A model generated the notes under the pieces. That model did no database searches. It saw nothing but the letters and a program-made list of their open reading frames with translations, and had not been told where the DNA came from. From NCBI GenBank assembly GCA_964393275.1, contig CAYMTA010000006.1, positions 56,032-120,031 on the forward strand: a stretch of DNA of 64,000 bases, given 5' to 3'. This DNA is from SLRI01 sp964393275 (GTDB lineage: Bacteria > Pseudomonadota > Alphaproteobacteria > Geminicoccales > Geminicoccaceae). Shown here piece by piece: positions 7,719-16,433 of the stretch (positions are counted from its first letter, which is position 1; the number at the start of each line of letters is the position of its first letter). A program made the position numbers and the translations under genes.

Positions 7719-9263
7719 TCAGCCGTGAAACGGGGCGAGGGCGCTCCTGGCCCGCTCGAGCAGCGCTTCCCTGTCCTCCTCGCCGAGCTTCTCGCCGGAA
7801 GCCAGCCTTGGGCCGAGCTCCGGCATGTCGGTCCGGACGACCTCGCGCAAGGCCGCCTCGGCCTCGGCGACCCGCTCGGGCGGCACGGCGTCGAAGAGCC
7901 CTTGCGTCGCGGCCAGGACCACGAGGAGCTGCTCCGGAACGGTGAGCAGATCGTGCTCCGCCTGCTTGAGGATCTCGCGCACGCGGCGGCCGCGCTCGAG
8001 GCTCTGGCGGGTGGCCTCGTCGAGCCGCGTGCCGAAGCGGGCGAAGGTCTCGAGCTCCTCGAACTGCGCGTAGCCGAGGCGCAGATCGCCGGCGACGGCG
8101 CGCAGCGCCGGCAGCTGCGCCTTGCCGCCGACGCGCGAGACCGACTTGCCGATGTCGACCGCCGGGAGCTGGCCTTTGCGGAAAAGCTCGGGCGAGAGAT
8201 AGATCTGGCCGTCGGTGATCGAGATGAGGTTGGTCGGGATGTAGGCGGAGAGGTTCTGCGCCTGGGTCTCGATGATCGGCAATGCTGTGAGCGAGCCGCC
8301 GCCATGCTCGTCGCGCAGATGGGTCGAGCGCTCCAGGAGCCGCGAATGGATATAGAAGATGTCGCCCGGATAGGCCTCGCGGCCGGGCGGCCGGCGCAGC
8401 AGCAGCGAAAGCTCGCGATAGGCCCGGGCATGCCGCGTCAGGTCGTCATAGACGATGAGCACGTCCCGGCCCTGCTCCATGAAGAACTCGGCGATGGTCG
8501 TCGCAGCGTAGGGGGCGACGTATTGCAGCCCCGCAGGATCCTCGCCGGCGGCGACGACGACGACGCAGCGCTCGAGCGCGTCGTGCTCGCGCAAGGTGGC
8601 GACGGCCCGCGCCACGGCGGCGCCACGCTGGCCGATCGCGCAATAGACGGCGACCATGTCGGTGTGGCGCTGGTTGATGATGGCATCGAGGGCGATGGTA
8701 GTCTTGCCGGTCTGCCGATCGCCGAGGATGAGCTCGCGCTGGCCGCGGCCGATCGGGATGGCGGCATCGATGGCCTTGATGCCGGTCTGCAGCGGCTCGG
8801 CCACGGGGGCGCGGGCCATGATCGGCGGGGCCGGCCGCTCGATCGGCCAGCGCGCCTCGGCCGGGATCGGCTCGTCGCGATCCAGGGGCCGGCCGGTGGC
8901 ATCGATGACGCGGCCGAGCAGGCCCGTGACCACGGGGATGTCGACGACCCGGCGCGTGCGGGTGGCGGGATCGCCGGTCCGCAGCGTTTCGCCCTGGCCG
9001 AGCAGGATGATGTCGATGCCGTCCAGGCTGAGATTGGCGGCGATCCCGAGGAGCTGGTTCGGGAAGGCGATCAGCTCGCTGTCCTGGACGTCGCTGAGCC
9101 CGGTGACCCGGGCGATGCCGCTCGCGATCTGGACGACCGAGCCGACCTCGAGCAGAAGCGGCTTGGGGCGATAGCCCGAGATGGCCCGGTCGAGCACGTC
9201 GAAGGCCACGTTCGGCACGTCGCCGAGCGCTGCCACGTCGTTCCTGTCGGAGCGGTCGGTCAT
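7719..9263 (-). CDS. atpA: N-type F1Fo ATPase alpha subunit
   Basis: The alpha subunit forms the non-catalytic nucleotide sites of the F1 head. The P-loop GDRQTGKT is at residues 181-188, followed by the conserved YVAPYAATTIAEFF region and SVSRVGGKAQ, which holds the arginine finger. Length 514 aa. It overlaps atpF by four bases (ATGA) and precedes atpG. In ordinary F-ATPase operons a delta gene (atpH) sits before alpha; here it is absent, which fits the N-ATPase type. Confidence 0.96.
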   Translation of the reverse strand: MTDRSDRNDVAALGDVPNVAFDVLDRAISGYRPKPLLLEVGSVVQIASGIARVTGLSDVQDSELIAFPNQLLGIAANLSLDGIDIILLGQGETLRTGDPATRTRRVVDIPVVTGLLGRVIDATGRPLDRDEPIPAEARWPIERPAPPIMARAPVAEPLQTGIKAIDAAIPIGRGQRELILGDRQTGKTTIALDAIINQRHTDMVAVYCAIGQRGAAVARAVATLREHDALERCVVVVAAGEDPAGLQYVAPYAATTIAEFFMEQGRDVLIVYDDLTRHARAYRELSLLLRRPPGREAYPGDIFYIHSRLLERSTHLRDEHGGGSLTALPIIETQAQNLSAYIPTNLISITDGQIYLSPELFRKGQLPAVDIGKSVSRVGGKAQLPALRAVAGDLRLGYAQFEELETFARFGTRLDEATRQSLERGRRVREILKQAEHDLLTVPEQLLVVLAATQGLFDAVPPERVAEAEAALREVVRTDMPELGPRLASGEKLGEEDREALLERARSALAPFHG

Positions 9264-10045
9264 GCGGCGCCGCCTTCCCCGGCGGCTCCGGCGCCGGCGA
9301 GCTCCTTCTCGACCGCGGCCTCGAAGCCGTCGAGGTAGCTGGCAAAGCTCCAGCTCAGCCGCCGGCTGCCGGCCTCCAGCATGATGCCGCAGGCGAGGCC
9401 GGGATCATGGGCGTAGTCGATCTCGCTCGCGGCGGCGAGCCGGCCGTCGAGTGCTCGGGCGATCCCTTGCCGGGCGTCCGGGCCGAGCCCGAAGCGGCTG
9501 TGGATGCGAATGCGGCCATCGGCTCGCCGCGCGGCCTCGGCGATCTCGGCCGCCGCCTCGTCGTCGAGCCCGGCGAGCTGCCGGGCAAAGCCCCGGGCGA
9601 TCTGGTCCTCGAGCTCGGCGCCGGCCAGATCGTCGAGGGTGCGCCGCGCCAGGGTGTAGAAGGCTTCGGTCGAGCGGTGGCGCAGATCGCGCAGGACGGT
9701 GGCGCGCTCGCTGGCGAGCTGCCGCAGCCATTCCTGCTTGCGCGCCTGGATCGTCTCCCGGGCCTCCTGCCCGAGCGCCTTGCGCTCCTGCTCGGCCGCG
9801 TCCCGGGCCTCGCCGAGCAGGTGCTCGCGCGTCGCCTCGAGCTCGGCCTGCATCTGGCGATAGCGCTCGGCCTCCGCCTCCGCCCTTGCCTGCTTCGCCG
9901 CCGCGTCGCTCAGCCGCTCGGCGATGCGCGCCTCGCGGCGGGCCATGGCAGCGGTGATCGGGCCATAGAGGAAGCGCTTGAGCAGCCAGACCAGAACGAG
10001 GAAGTTGACGATCTGCGCCGCTACCGTGAGCCAGTCGATCTGCAT
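9260..10045 (-). CDS. atpF: N-type F1Fo ATPase b subunit, long form
   Basis: The b subunit is the peripheral stalk. A single N-terminal membrane helix (about residues 3-25, QIVNFLVLVWLLKRFLYGPI) is followed by a long charged coiled coil to about residue 160. At 261 aa it is about 100 residues longer than ordinary b. The C-terminal part (DPGLACGIMLEAGSRRLSWS then FASYLDGFE) resembles the end of the delta subunit. Since the operon has no atpH, I infer that this extension takes the delta role, as proposed for N-ATPases. Confidence 0.9.
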   Translation of the reverse strand: MQIDWLTVAAQIVNFLVLVWLLKRFLYGPITAAMARREARIAERLSDAAAKQARAEAEAERYRQMQAELEATREHLLGEARDAAEQERKALGQEARETIQARKQEWLRQLASERATVLRDLRHRSTEAFYTLARRTLDDLAGAELEDQIARGFARQLAGLDDEAAAEIAEAARRADGRIRIHSRFGLGPDARQGIARALDGRLAAASEIDYAHDPGLACGIMLEAGSRRLSWSFASYLDGFEAAVEKELAGAGAAGEGGAA

Positions 10046-10048
10046 GGC

Positions 10049-10327
10049 TCACCCGGCGCCCTGGCTGATCATGTAGTTCCAGAACGGGTTGGCGAAGATC
10101 AGGATCATGGCCACGACGAAGCAGTAGATCGCGGTCGATTCGATCATCGCGAGGCTGACGAACAGTGTCCGCGTGATCCGGTTCGCCTCGTCCGGCTGCT
10201 GGGCGATGGCGCTGAGCGCCTGGGCGGCGGCGCGGCCCTCGCCGAGGGCCGGGCCGATGGAGCCGATGGCGATGGTGATGCCGGCGGTGAAGATCGAGAC
10301 CGCGGCGATGAGCGCGATGCTGTCCAT
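10049..10327 (-). CDS. atpE: N-type F1Fo ATPase c subunit (rotor ring)
   Basis: The 92-residue hairpin has two membrane helices around a polar loop (AQQPDEANR). It carries two acidic ion-site residues: E30 in helix 1 (GPALGEGRAAA) and E63 in helix 2 (MIESTAIY), with S64 and Y68. The ES..Y pattern is that of sodium-binding c subunits, and the extra helix-1 glutamate is typical of N-ATPases. Sodium coupling is inferred from these ligands only; some N-ATPase rings with similar sites are proton-specific, so the ion remains open. Confidence 0.95.
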   Translation of the reverse strand: MDSIALIAAVSIFTAGITIAIGSIGPALGEGRAAAQALSAIAQQPDEANRITRTLFVSLAMIESTAIYCFVVAMILIFANPFWNYMISQGAG

Positions 10328-10340
10328 GGATAGGCTCCGT

Positions 10341-11054
10341 TCAGCTCTGTTGGTCCGGCGCCTGCCGGTTGCCGGCCGCCCGTTCGGCGGCCTCGACCTG
10401 GGCCGCCGAGGCGATGTAGACCATCGCCAGGATGGCGAAGATGTAGGCCTGGATGATGCCGGTCAGCAGGCCGAGCAGCTCCATCACGATCGGGAAGAAG
10501 AAGGGCGCCACGCCGATCAGGATGGCGATGATGATGGTGCCGCTCATGACGTTGCCATAGAGGCGGACCGCCAGCGCCAGCGTCCGCGACAGCTCGCCGA
10601 TGACGTTGAACGGCAGCATGAAGAAGGTCGGCTGCAGGTACTGGCGCAGGTAGGCCCGAAGACCGTTCTGGACGATGGCGTAGAGCGGCACCGCGACGAG
10701 CACGCAGATGGCGAGCGCCGTGGTGGTCGAGAGCGAGCCGGTCGGCGGCCGGAAGCCCGGGACGATGCCGAGGATGTTCGAGCTCGCGATGAAGACGAAG
10801 AGCGTGCCGACGAAGGGCAGGTAGCGCCCGGGCTCGGTCTGGCTCACCTCGCGGATCTGGTCGCCCATGCCCTCGACGAGGACCTCGAGCAGGTTCTGCC
10901 AGCGCGACATCGTCTCGGTGTCCCGCAGGTGGCGGGTGGCGAGCCAGCTGCCGAGGGTCAGCAGCAGCATGACCAGCCAGGTGAAGAGGATGGTCGCGTT
11001 GATGGCGACCGGCCCGAGGCGGAAATAGACGATCTGGTCGGGTGAGATCTCCAT
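10341..11054 (-). CDS. atpB: N-type F1Fo ATPase a subunit
   Basis: Subunit a is the stator channel that carries ions to and from the c-ring. The 237-residue protein has several membrane helices, and the essential stator arginine is R164 in LAVRLYGNVMSG. Other family marks are ASSNILGIVPGF and the polar last helix QAYIFAILAMVYI. It sits between atpR and atpE in the normal N-ATPase order. Confidence 0.95.
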   Translation of the reverse strand: MEISPDQIVYFRLGPVAINATILFTWLVMLLLTLGSWLATRHLRDTETMSRWQNLLEVLVEGMGDQIREVSQTEPGRYLPFVGTLFVFIASSNILGIVPGFRPPTGSLSTTTALAICVLVAVPLYAIVQNGLRAYLRQYLQPTFFMLPFNVIGELSRTLALAVRLYGNVMSGTIIIAILIGVAPFFFPIVMELLGLLTGIIQAYIFAILAMVYIASAAQVEAAERAAGNRQAPDQQS

Positions 11055-11069
11055 GTCTCTGGCCCGCGC

Positions 11070-11384
11070 CTAGGCGCCGCCGGAGGGGGAGAGGGTCGTG
11101 CGCGCCCATGTCGTGACGGCGATGCGCATGACGATGAAGCCGGCGAGGGCGGCGAGCATGAGCTGCCACTCGCCATCCATGACGACGAAGATGGCGCCGA
11201 CCAGCAGGGCGATGCGGAGCGCGGCACCGATCAGGAGCCGGGGCAGGGGGGCCGCCGACGTGCCGATCCGCCGGACCGAGACCCAGAGCGAGGCGAGATA
11301 GGCAGCGCCAGCCAAGAGGCCGAAGCCGAAGGCCAGGGCCAGGGCGGCCGGGTCCCAGGCCATCGCCAAACTAGGCTCAGTCAC
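11070..11384 (-). CDS. atpR: N-ATPase accessory membrane protein AtpR
   Basis: AtpR is a small membrane protein found only in N-ATPase operons, between atpQ and atpB. Here about 104 residues form roughly three hydrophobic segments (ALALAFGFGLLAGAAYLASL; LLIGAALRIALLVGAIFVVM; LMLAALAGFIVMRIAV). The family's conserved arginines in membrane segments (ALRIALL, IVMRIAV) have been proposed to pair with c-ring glutamates. I chose GTG 11384, which overlaps the atpQ stop and has GGGAG 7 bases upstream; ATG 11363 is the alternative. Confidence 0.85.
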   Translation of the reverse strand: MTEPSLAMAWDPAALALAFGFGLLAGAAYLASLWVSVRRIGTSAAPLPRLLIGAALRIALLVGAIFVVMDGEWQLMLAALAGFIVMRIAVTTWARTTLSPSGGA

Positions 11385-11742
11385 GTCGGTTCTCCCGTTC
11401 GACCCAGTACCAGGCATTGATGGAGCCGAGGACGGCGCCGATGAAGAGCAGCGAGAGGGTCCAGGAGAAGCGGCTCGGCACGGCACCATCCAGCCAGACG
11501 CCGAGCGCTATGCCGAGCAGCGTCGGCACGGCGACCGACCAGCCGACCAGCCCGAACATGCCGAGCCCGAACCAGACCCCGCGATGCCGCGCACCCTGGG
11601 CCTCGAGCTTGCGCTCGGCCTTGCGGCCGATCGTCTCGCCGACCTCCTTGTCGCGCCCCCGCCTGTCGTTTCGGGGCGTGTCCTTGCCAGGCGGCTTCGC
11701 CGCGGGGTCGGGGCCGGGCGGCCTGGCCGCAGGGTCGGGCAT
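11377..11742 (-). CDS. atpQ: N-ATPase accessory protein AtpQ (AtpI-like)
   Basis: This 121-residue protein corresponds to the AtpI-like first-gene family. A charged N-terminal half (PPGKDTPRNDRRGRDKEVGE...) is followed by two membrane helices (WFGLGMFGLVGWSVAVPTLL and TLSLLFIGAVLGSINAWYW). AtpI-type proteins assist assembly of the c-ring. The ATG at 11742 overlaps the atpC stop (TGATG), and the 3' end overlaps atpR by eight bases, so translation is tightly coupled. Confidence 0.85.
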   Translation of the reverse strand: MPDPAARPPGPDPAAKPPGKDTPRNDRRGRDKEVGETIGRKAERKLEAQGARHRGVWFGLGMFGLVGWSVAVPTLLGIALGVWLDGAVPSRFSWTLSLLFIGAVLGSINAWYWVERENRRD

Positions 11743-12185
11743 CAGCCGATCTCCTGCAATTCGAGAAAGCGCCGCACCACCCCGAGCTCGAGCCGGGCGA
11801 GCGTGCCGCGCGCCAGCTTCTGGCCCTCGTCCAGCTCGACATAGCGCCGCTGGACGGTCGCCCTGAGGCCTTGGAGGTCGTCGCCCACGACCGCATTCTG
11901 GGTCGAGACGAGGACCTCGCCGGCGCATTTGACGAGGATGCCCTCGTCGATGCCGAGATAGCGCTCGCGGCCTTCGGTGTCGGTGTAGATCAGGATGCCC
12001 GGGCGCAGCGCCGTGGCGAAGTCGACGTGGCGGGGCAGGAGGCCGAACGAGCCGTTCTCGGCCTCGGCGACCACCCGGGTGACCGGCCGGTCGACCAGCA
12101 CCTCGGTCGGCAGCAGCACCTCGAGGCGCATGTATCCGGCGCCGCCGGATTCGGACGTGGCGTGATGGTCGGGCTCAGGCGGCAT
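11742..12185 (-). CDS. atpC: N-type F1Fo ATPase epsilon subunit
   Basis: Epsilon binds gamma at the foot of the central stalk and can regulate hydrolysis. The beta-sandwich is recognisable (LEVLLPTEVLVDRPVTRVVA, GSFGLLPRHVDFATALRPGI), followed by a helical tail. From ATG 12185, with GGAG 8 bases upstream and an 11-base overlap with atpD, the protein is 147 aa. An internal ATG at 12131 begins exactly where the domain begins (MRLEVLLP) and is a good alternative. Confidence 0.92.
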   Translation of the reverse strand: MPPEPDHHATSESGGAGYMRLEVLLPTEVLVDRPVTRVVAEAENGSFGLLPRHVDFATALRPGILIYTDTEGRERYLGIDEGILVKCAGEVLVSTQNAVVGDDLQGLRATVQRRYVELDEGQKLARGTLARLELGVVRRFLELQEIG

Positions 12186-13605
12186 CGGGCTCGCTCCGCC
12201 GCACCTTCCGCTCGAGGTCGGCGAGCGGGCCGATCATGTAGAAGGCGCTCTCCGGCTGGTCGGCGAAGGCATCGTTCAAAATGCGCTCGCAGCCGTCGAG
12301 GCTTTCCTCGAGCGACACCAGCTTGCCGGGAATGCCGGTGAAGACCTCGGTCGAGAAGAAGGGCTGGGTCAGGAAGCGCTCGAGCCGGCGGGCGCGGCCG
12401 ACGGTCTTGCGGTCCGCCTCGGCCAGCTCCTCGAGGCCGAGCATGGCGATGATGTCCTTGAGCTCCTCGTACTCGGCGAGGGTCTGGCGGACATCGCCGG
12501 CGATCCGGTAGTGGCGGCGGCCGACGATGCCGGGGGTCAGCATCTTCGCGTTGGACTCCAGCGGGTCGATGGCCGGGTAGAGGCCCTGGCTGGCGCGCTT
12601 GCGCGACAGCGCGATCGTCGCCGAGAGATGGGCGAAGGTGTGCGTCGCGGCGGGGTCGGTGAAGTCGTCGGCCGGCACGTAGACCGCCTGGATCGAGGTG
12701 ATCGCCCCCGAGGCGGTGCTCGAGATGCGCTCCTGGAGCTCGGCGAGCTCGGTGCCGAGAGTCGGCTGGTAGCCGACCCTGGACGGCATCCGCCCGAGCA
12801 GGCCCGAGACCTCCGATCCGGCCTGGACGAAGCGGAAGATGTTGTCGATCAGCACCAGCACGTCCTGGTGCGCGTCGTCGCGGAAATACTCGGCGAGGGT
12901 CATCGCACTGTGGCCGACGCGAAAGCGCACGCCCGGCGATTCGTCCATCTGGCCGAAGATCATCACCGTCTTGTCGAGCACGCCGGCCGTCTGCATCTCG
13001 CGGTAGAGATCCTCGGCCTCGCGGCAGCGCTCGCCGATGCCGCAGAACAGGCTGACCCCCTCGTACTTGCCGACCATGTTGTGGATCATCTCGGTGATCA
13101 GGACGGTCTTGCCGACGCCGGCGCCGCCGAAGAGGCCCGACTTGCCGCCGCGCTCGAGCGGGCAGAGCAGGTCGATCGCCTTGATGCCCGTCTCGAAGAC
13201 CTCGGAGCTGACCACGCGGTTCCTGAGCGGCACCGGCCGGGCATGGATCGAGCGCAGCTCGACGTCCGCGAGCGGCGGCTTGTCGTCGATCGCCTCGCCG
13301 AACATGTTGAGCATCCGGCCGAGCACGGCCTTGCCGACGGGGATCTGGATCGGCTGGCCGGTGCTGGTGACGCGCATGCCGAGCGCCAGCCCATGCCGGG
13401 CATTAAGGGCGAGGCCTCTCACCGTCCAGGGGTCGAGCAGCGCCGCGACCTCGATGATCACCCCCTGGTCGGCTCCGGCGCGCAGCATGTGATCCTGCAT
13501 CGGCAGCTCGTGCTCGAACCGCACGTCGACCACCGTGCCCTGGATCGCCACGATCCGGCCTTCCGCTGGCCGGCCTTCCCGCGTCCCGGCGATCTCATCC
13601 TGCAT
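12175..13605 (-). CDS. atpD: N-type F1Fo ATPase beta subunit
   Basis: Beta carries the catalytic sites. The P-loop GGAGVGKT is at residues 160-167, and the GIGERCREAEDLYREM segment holds the catalytic glutamate. DNIFRFVQAGSEVSGLLGRM and the GYQPTL motif are also conserved; 476 aa. The start at ATG 13605 has GGAGG four bases away. Beta first, followed by epsilon, is the N-ATPase order and differs from the usual operon, where alpha comes before beta. A palindrome of FNR type lies 72 bases upstream. Confidence 0.96.
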   Translation of the reverse strand: MQDEIAGTREGRPAEGRIVAIQGTVVDVRFEHELPMQDHMLRAGADQGVIIEVAALLDPWTVRGLALNARHGLALGMRVTSTGQPIQIPVGKAVLGRMLNMFGEAIDDKPPLADVELRSIHARPVPLRNRVVSSEVFETGIKAIDLLCPLERGGKSGLFGGAGVGKTVLITEMIHNMVGKYEGVSLFCGIGERCREAEDLYREMQTAGVLDKTVMIFGQMDESPGVRFRVGHSAMTLAEYFRDDAHQDVLVLIDNIFRFVQAGSEVSGLLGRMPSRVGYQPTLGTELAELQERISSTASGAITSIQAVYVPADDFTDPAATHTFAHLSATIALSRKRASQGLYPAIDPLESNAKMLTPGIVGRRHYRIAGDVRQTLAEYEELKDIIAMLGLEELAEADRKTVGRARRLERFLTQPFFSTEVFTGIPGKLVSLEESLDGCERILNDAFADQPESAFYMIGPLADLERKVRRSEPDAA

Positions 13606-13676
13606 GCTACCTCCGCTTCGAGCGTGCCGAGGCTCGCCACGCACGCCCTGCCTAGCACCCCGCGCCACCGCCGGTC

Positions 13677-13690
13677 CTGATCTCGATCAA
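13677..13690. promoter_or_regulatory. Possible FNR/CRP-family binding site in the divergent atpD / sugar-ABC region
   Basis: CTGATCTCGATCAA matches the FNR consensus TTGAT-N4-ATCAA at nine of ten defined positions and is a TGATC/GATCA palindrome. It lies 72 bases upstream of atpD (minus) and 119 bases upstream of the sugar ATPase gene (plus), the only control region for both operons. Oxygen-linked control is inferred; no -10/-35 was confidently placed. Confidence 0.4.
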
Positions 13691-13808
13691 GAGCGCCTTC
13701 GGGCGTCGGCCGCCCGGTCCGGGCATGTCATTGCCATGGATGGCGGCGGCGCCTATCACCGATGGAAACGGGAGGCCGCCATGCCACACGGGCTGCAGGC
13801 AAGATAGG

Positions 13809-15362
13809 ATGAAAGCGGACGCCCTCAAGGCGCCGCCGGTGCTGGCCTTCGCTGCCGTGCGCAAGGTGTTCGGCGGGACGGTCGCGGTCGACGACGTGAC
13901 GCTCGACCTCGAGCGGGGCGAGATCCTGGCCCTGCTCGGCGAGAACGGCGCCGGCAAGTCCACCATGATCAAGATGCTGGCTGGCATCCACAGCCCCGAT
14001 GGCGGCGCCATCCTGTTCGACGGCGCGCCCTACACGCACCGGCCGCCGGTCGCCGGCGAGCCGCAGCGCGTGGCCTTCATCCACCAGGACCTGGGCCTGA
14101 TCGAATGGATGACGGTGGCCGAGAACATGGCGCTCGGCCGGGGCTACGAGCGGCGCTTCGGCCTGATCGACTGGGCCGCCGCCGAGCGCCGGGCGGCCAC
14201 CGCGCTGGCCCGGGTCGGGCTCGGCGATCTCGAGCCGAGCCTGCGCGTGCAGAGCCTGTCGCGAACCGAGAAGTCGCTGCTCGCCATCGGCCGGGCGCTG
14301 GCGGTCGAGGCCGAGGTCCTGGTGCTCGACGAGCCCACGGCATCGCTGCCGGCCGACGAGGTGGAGCGGCTGTTCGCGGTCCTGCGCGATCTTCGGTCAC
14401 GGGGTGTGGCCATGATCTACGTCTCGCATCGGCTGGACGAGGTCTTCGCCATCGCCGACCGGGTGGCGGTTCTGCGCGACGGCCGGCTGGTCGGCATCCG
14501 CGCGGTCGAGGCGACCACCGCCGACGAGCTGATCGAGCTGATCATCGGCCGCCGCGCCGCCGCCCGGCACTGGCGGGGCGCCGTGGCCCCAGGGGTCGCG
14601 CGCCTCGTCGTCGAGGGGCTCGCCACCGAGCAGGCGGGACCGGTGGATTTCAGCGTGGCGGCCGGCGAGTGCGTGGCCCTGGTCGGCCTGCGCGGCGCCG
14701 GCCAGGTGGCGATCGGCCGGGCGCTCTTCGGCGCCGAAGAACGGCTCGCCGGCCGGGTCCGGCTCGACGGGCGGGAGCCGGATCTCAAGACGCCGCGCGG
14801 GGCCATGGCGAGCGGCGTCTCCTTCGTCTCGGGCGAGCGGGTCGACGAGAGCCTGCTCGCCGGTCTGGTGATGCGCGAGAACCTGTTCGCCAATCCGGGC
14901 GCTCGCGGGCGCGGCCTCTTCGCGCTGCGGCGGCGGGCGACCGAGGAGGCCGAGGCCGCCGCCCTGGGCCGGCGCTTCGACGTCCGCCCGAACGAGCCCG
15001 AGCGGCCGATCGAGACCTTCTCGGGCGGCAACCAGCAGAAGATCGTGATGGCCCGCTGGCTGGCGATCGAGGCGCCGGTGCTGATCCTCGAGGAGCCGAC
15101 GGCGGGCGTCGATGTGGGCGCGAAGGCCGAGATCTACGAGCTTCTGGCGGCCGCGCGCGGCGCCGGCACCGCCGTCCTCGTCGTCTCGACCGATTTCGAG
15201 GAGGTCGAGCGCATCGCCGACCGCGCCCTGGTCTTCGGCCGCGGGCGGATCGTGGCCGAGCTCGCCGGCGACGGCCTGAGCCAGGAGAGCGTGCTGCACG
15301 CCGCATCGGCTTCCACGGAGGCCGGTGTCCCGTCGCTCACGGCGCGAGGAGGGACGGCCTAG
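13809..15362 (+). CDS. Sugar ABC transporter, double ATP-binding protein (RbsA/MglA type)
   Basis: This 517-residue protein has two fused ABC ATPase halves, as in ribose/galactose importers (CUT2). The first half has Walker A GENGAGKST (about 43-51) and Walker B VLVLDEP. The second half lacks a normal Walker A (GLRGAGQVAIG) but has the signature FSGGNQQKIVMARWL and ILEEPTAGVDVG, the usual asymmetry of this class. The start at 13809 has a purine-rich leader (GGCAAGATAGG). The next gene starts right after the stop, so the two are translationally coupled. The sugar is unknown. Confidence 0.92.
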   Translation: MKADALKAPPVLAFAAVRKVFGGTVAVDDVTLDLERGEILALLGENGAGKSTMIKMLAGIHSPDGGAILFDGAPYTHRPPVAGEPQRVAFIHQDLGLIEWMTVAENMALGRGYERRFGLIDWAAAERRAATALARVGLGDLEPSLRVQSLSRTEKSLLAIGRALAVEAEVLVLDEPTASLPADEVERLFAVLRDLRSRGVAMIYVSHRLDEVFAIADRVAVLRDGRLVGIRAVEATTADELIELIIGRRAAARHWRGAVAPGVARLVVEGLATEQAGPVDFSVAAGECVALVGLRGAGQVAIGRALFGAEERLAGRVRLDGREPDLKTPRGAMASGVSFVSGERVDESLLAGLVMRENLFANPGARGRGLFALRRRATEEAEAAALGRRFDVRPNEPERPIETFSGGNQQKIVMARWLAIEAPVLILEEPTAGVDVGAKAEIYELLAAARGAGTAVLVVSTDFEEVERIADRALVFGRGRIVAELAGDGLSQESVLHAASASTEAGVPSLTARGGTA

Positions 15363-16433
15363 ATGCAGTCGCTCCGTTCCAACGCGCTCGAGCCGACCAG
15401 GGCCGACCTCGCCGGGCTCGGCTCGCTGCGGCGCCTCGCCCGGCTCCTGCCGGTCTACGGCCTGCCGATCCTGACCGTCGTCCTGATCATCGTCTTCTCG
15501 CTGGCCCTGCCGGAGACCTTCCCGACCCTCTTGAACCTGCGCTCGATCCTGGGCGACAAGGCGATCATCGCCCTTCTGTCGCTCGCCGCGATGATCCCGA
15601 TGATGACCGGGCGCATCGACCTCACGGTCGGCTACGGCATCGTGCTCTGGCACGTGCTCGCCATCAGCCTGCAGACCCAGCTCGGCCTGAGCTGGCCCTT
15701 GGCCGTGCTCGTCGTGCTGCTCCTCGGCTGCTTTCTCGGGCTGCTCAACGGGCTCCTGGTGGAGATGGCGCAGATCGACAGCTTCATCGCCACGCTCGGC
15801 ACCGGCACCGTGCTCTATGCCGTGGCCTTCTGGTACACCGAGGGCCGGCAGATCATCGGCTCGCTGCCGCCCGGCTTCACCGGCCTCTACACCACCCAGA
15901 TCCTCGCCATTCCGATCGCCGCCTACTACGTGCTGATCGTCGCCCTGGTGCTCTGGGTGATCGCCGAGCACCTGCCGATCGGCCGCTACCTCTACGCCAT
16001 CGGCGCCAACCCGCGCGCCGCGGCGCTCAACGGCATCCCGACCCGGCGCTACGTCGTCGGCGCCTTCGTCGCCTCGGGCTTTCTCTGCGCCATCGCCGGC
16101 GTCGTGCTGGCGGCCCGGCTGCGCATCGGCCAGGCCAGCGTCGGGCTCGAATATTTGCTGCCGGCATTGGTCGGGGCGTTCCTCGGCTCGACCACCATCA
16201 AGCCCGGCCGGGTCAATGTCTGGGGGACGATCGTCGGCGTCGCGGTGCTGGCGGTCGGCATCTCCGGCATCCAGCAATTGGGCGGCGAGTTCTGGGTCGA
16301 GCCGCTCTTCAACGGCGTCACCCTGGTGCTGGCGATCGGCATCGCCGGCTACGCCCAGCGCAAGCGGGCGACGGTCCGTTCCCTCGCGCGCACCACCACC
16401 AGTCCACCCAAGGGAGGCAAGAACGATGCATAA
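15363..16433 (+). CDS. Sugar ABC transporter permease (CUT2 family)
   Basis: This is an inner-membrane permease of 356 aa with eight to ten hydrophobic segments and the BPD_transp_2 hallmarks: MIPMMTGRIDLTVGYGIVLW, ATLGTGTVLYAVAF, AIGANPRAAALNGI and the late GAFLGSTTI. The R in TGRIDLTVG replaces the more usual G (GGIDLSVG) seen in the second sugar system of this window. It begins one base after the ATPase stop and overlaps the binding-protein start by eight bases. Confidence 0.92.
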   Translation: MQSLRSNALEPTRADLAGLGSLRRLARLLPVYGLPILTVVLIIVFSLALPETFPTLLNLRSILGDKAIIALLSLAAMIPMMTGRIDLTVGYGIVLWHVLAISLQTQLGLSWPLAVLVVLLLGCFLGLLNGLLVEMAQIDSFIATLGTGTVLYAVAFWYTEGRQIIGSLPPGFTGLYTTQILAIPIAAYYVLIVALVLWVIAEHLPIGRYLYAIGANPRAAALNGIPTRRYVVGAFVASGFLCAIAGVVLAARLRIGQASVGLEYLLPALVGAFLGSTTIKPGRVNVWGTIVGVAVLAVGISGIQQLGGEFWVEPLFNGVTLVLAIGIAGYAQRKRATVRSLARTTTSPPKGGKNDA

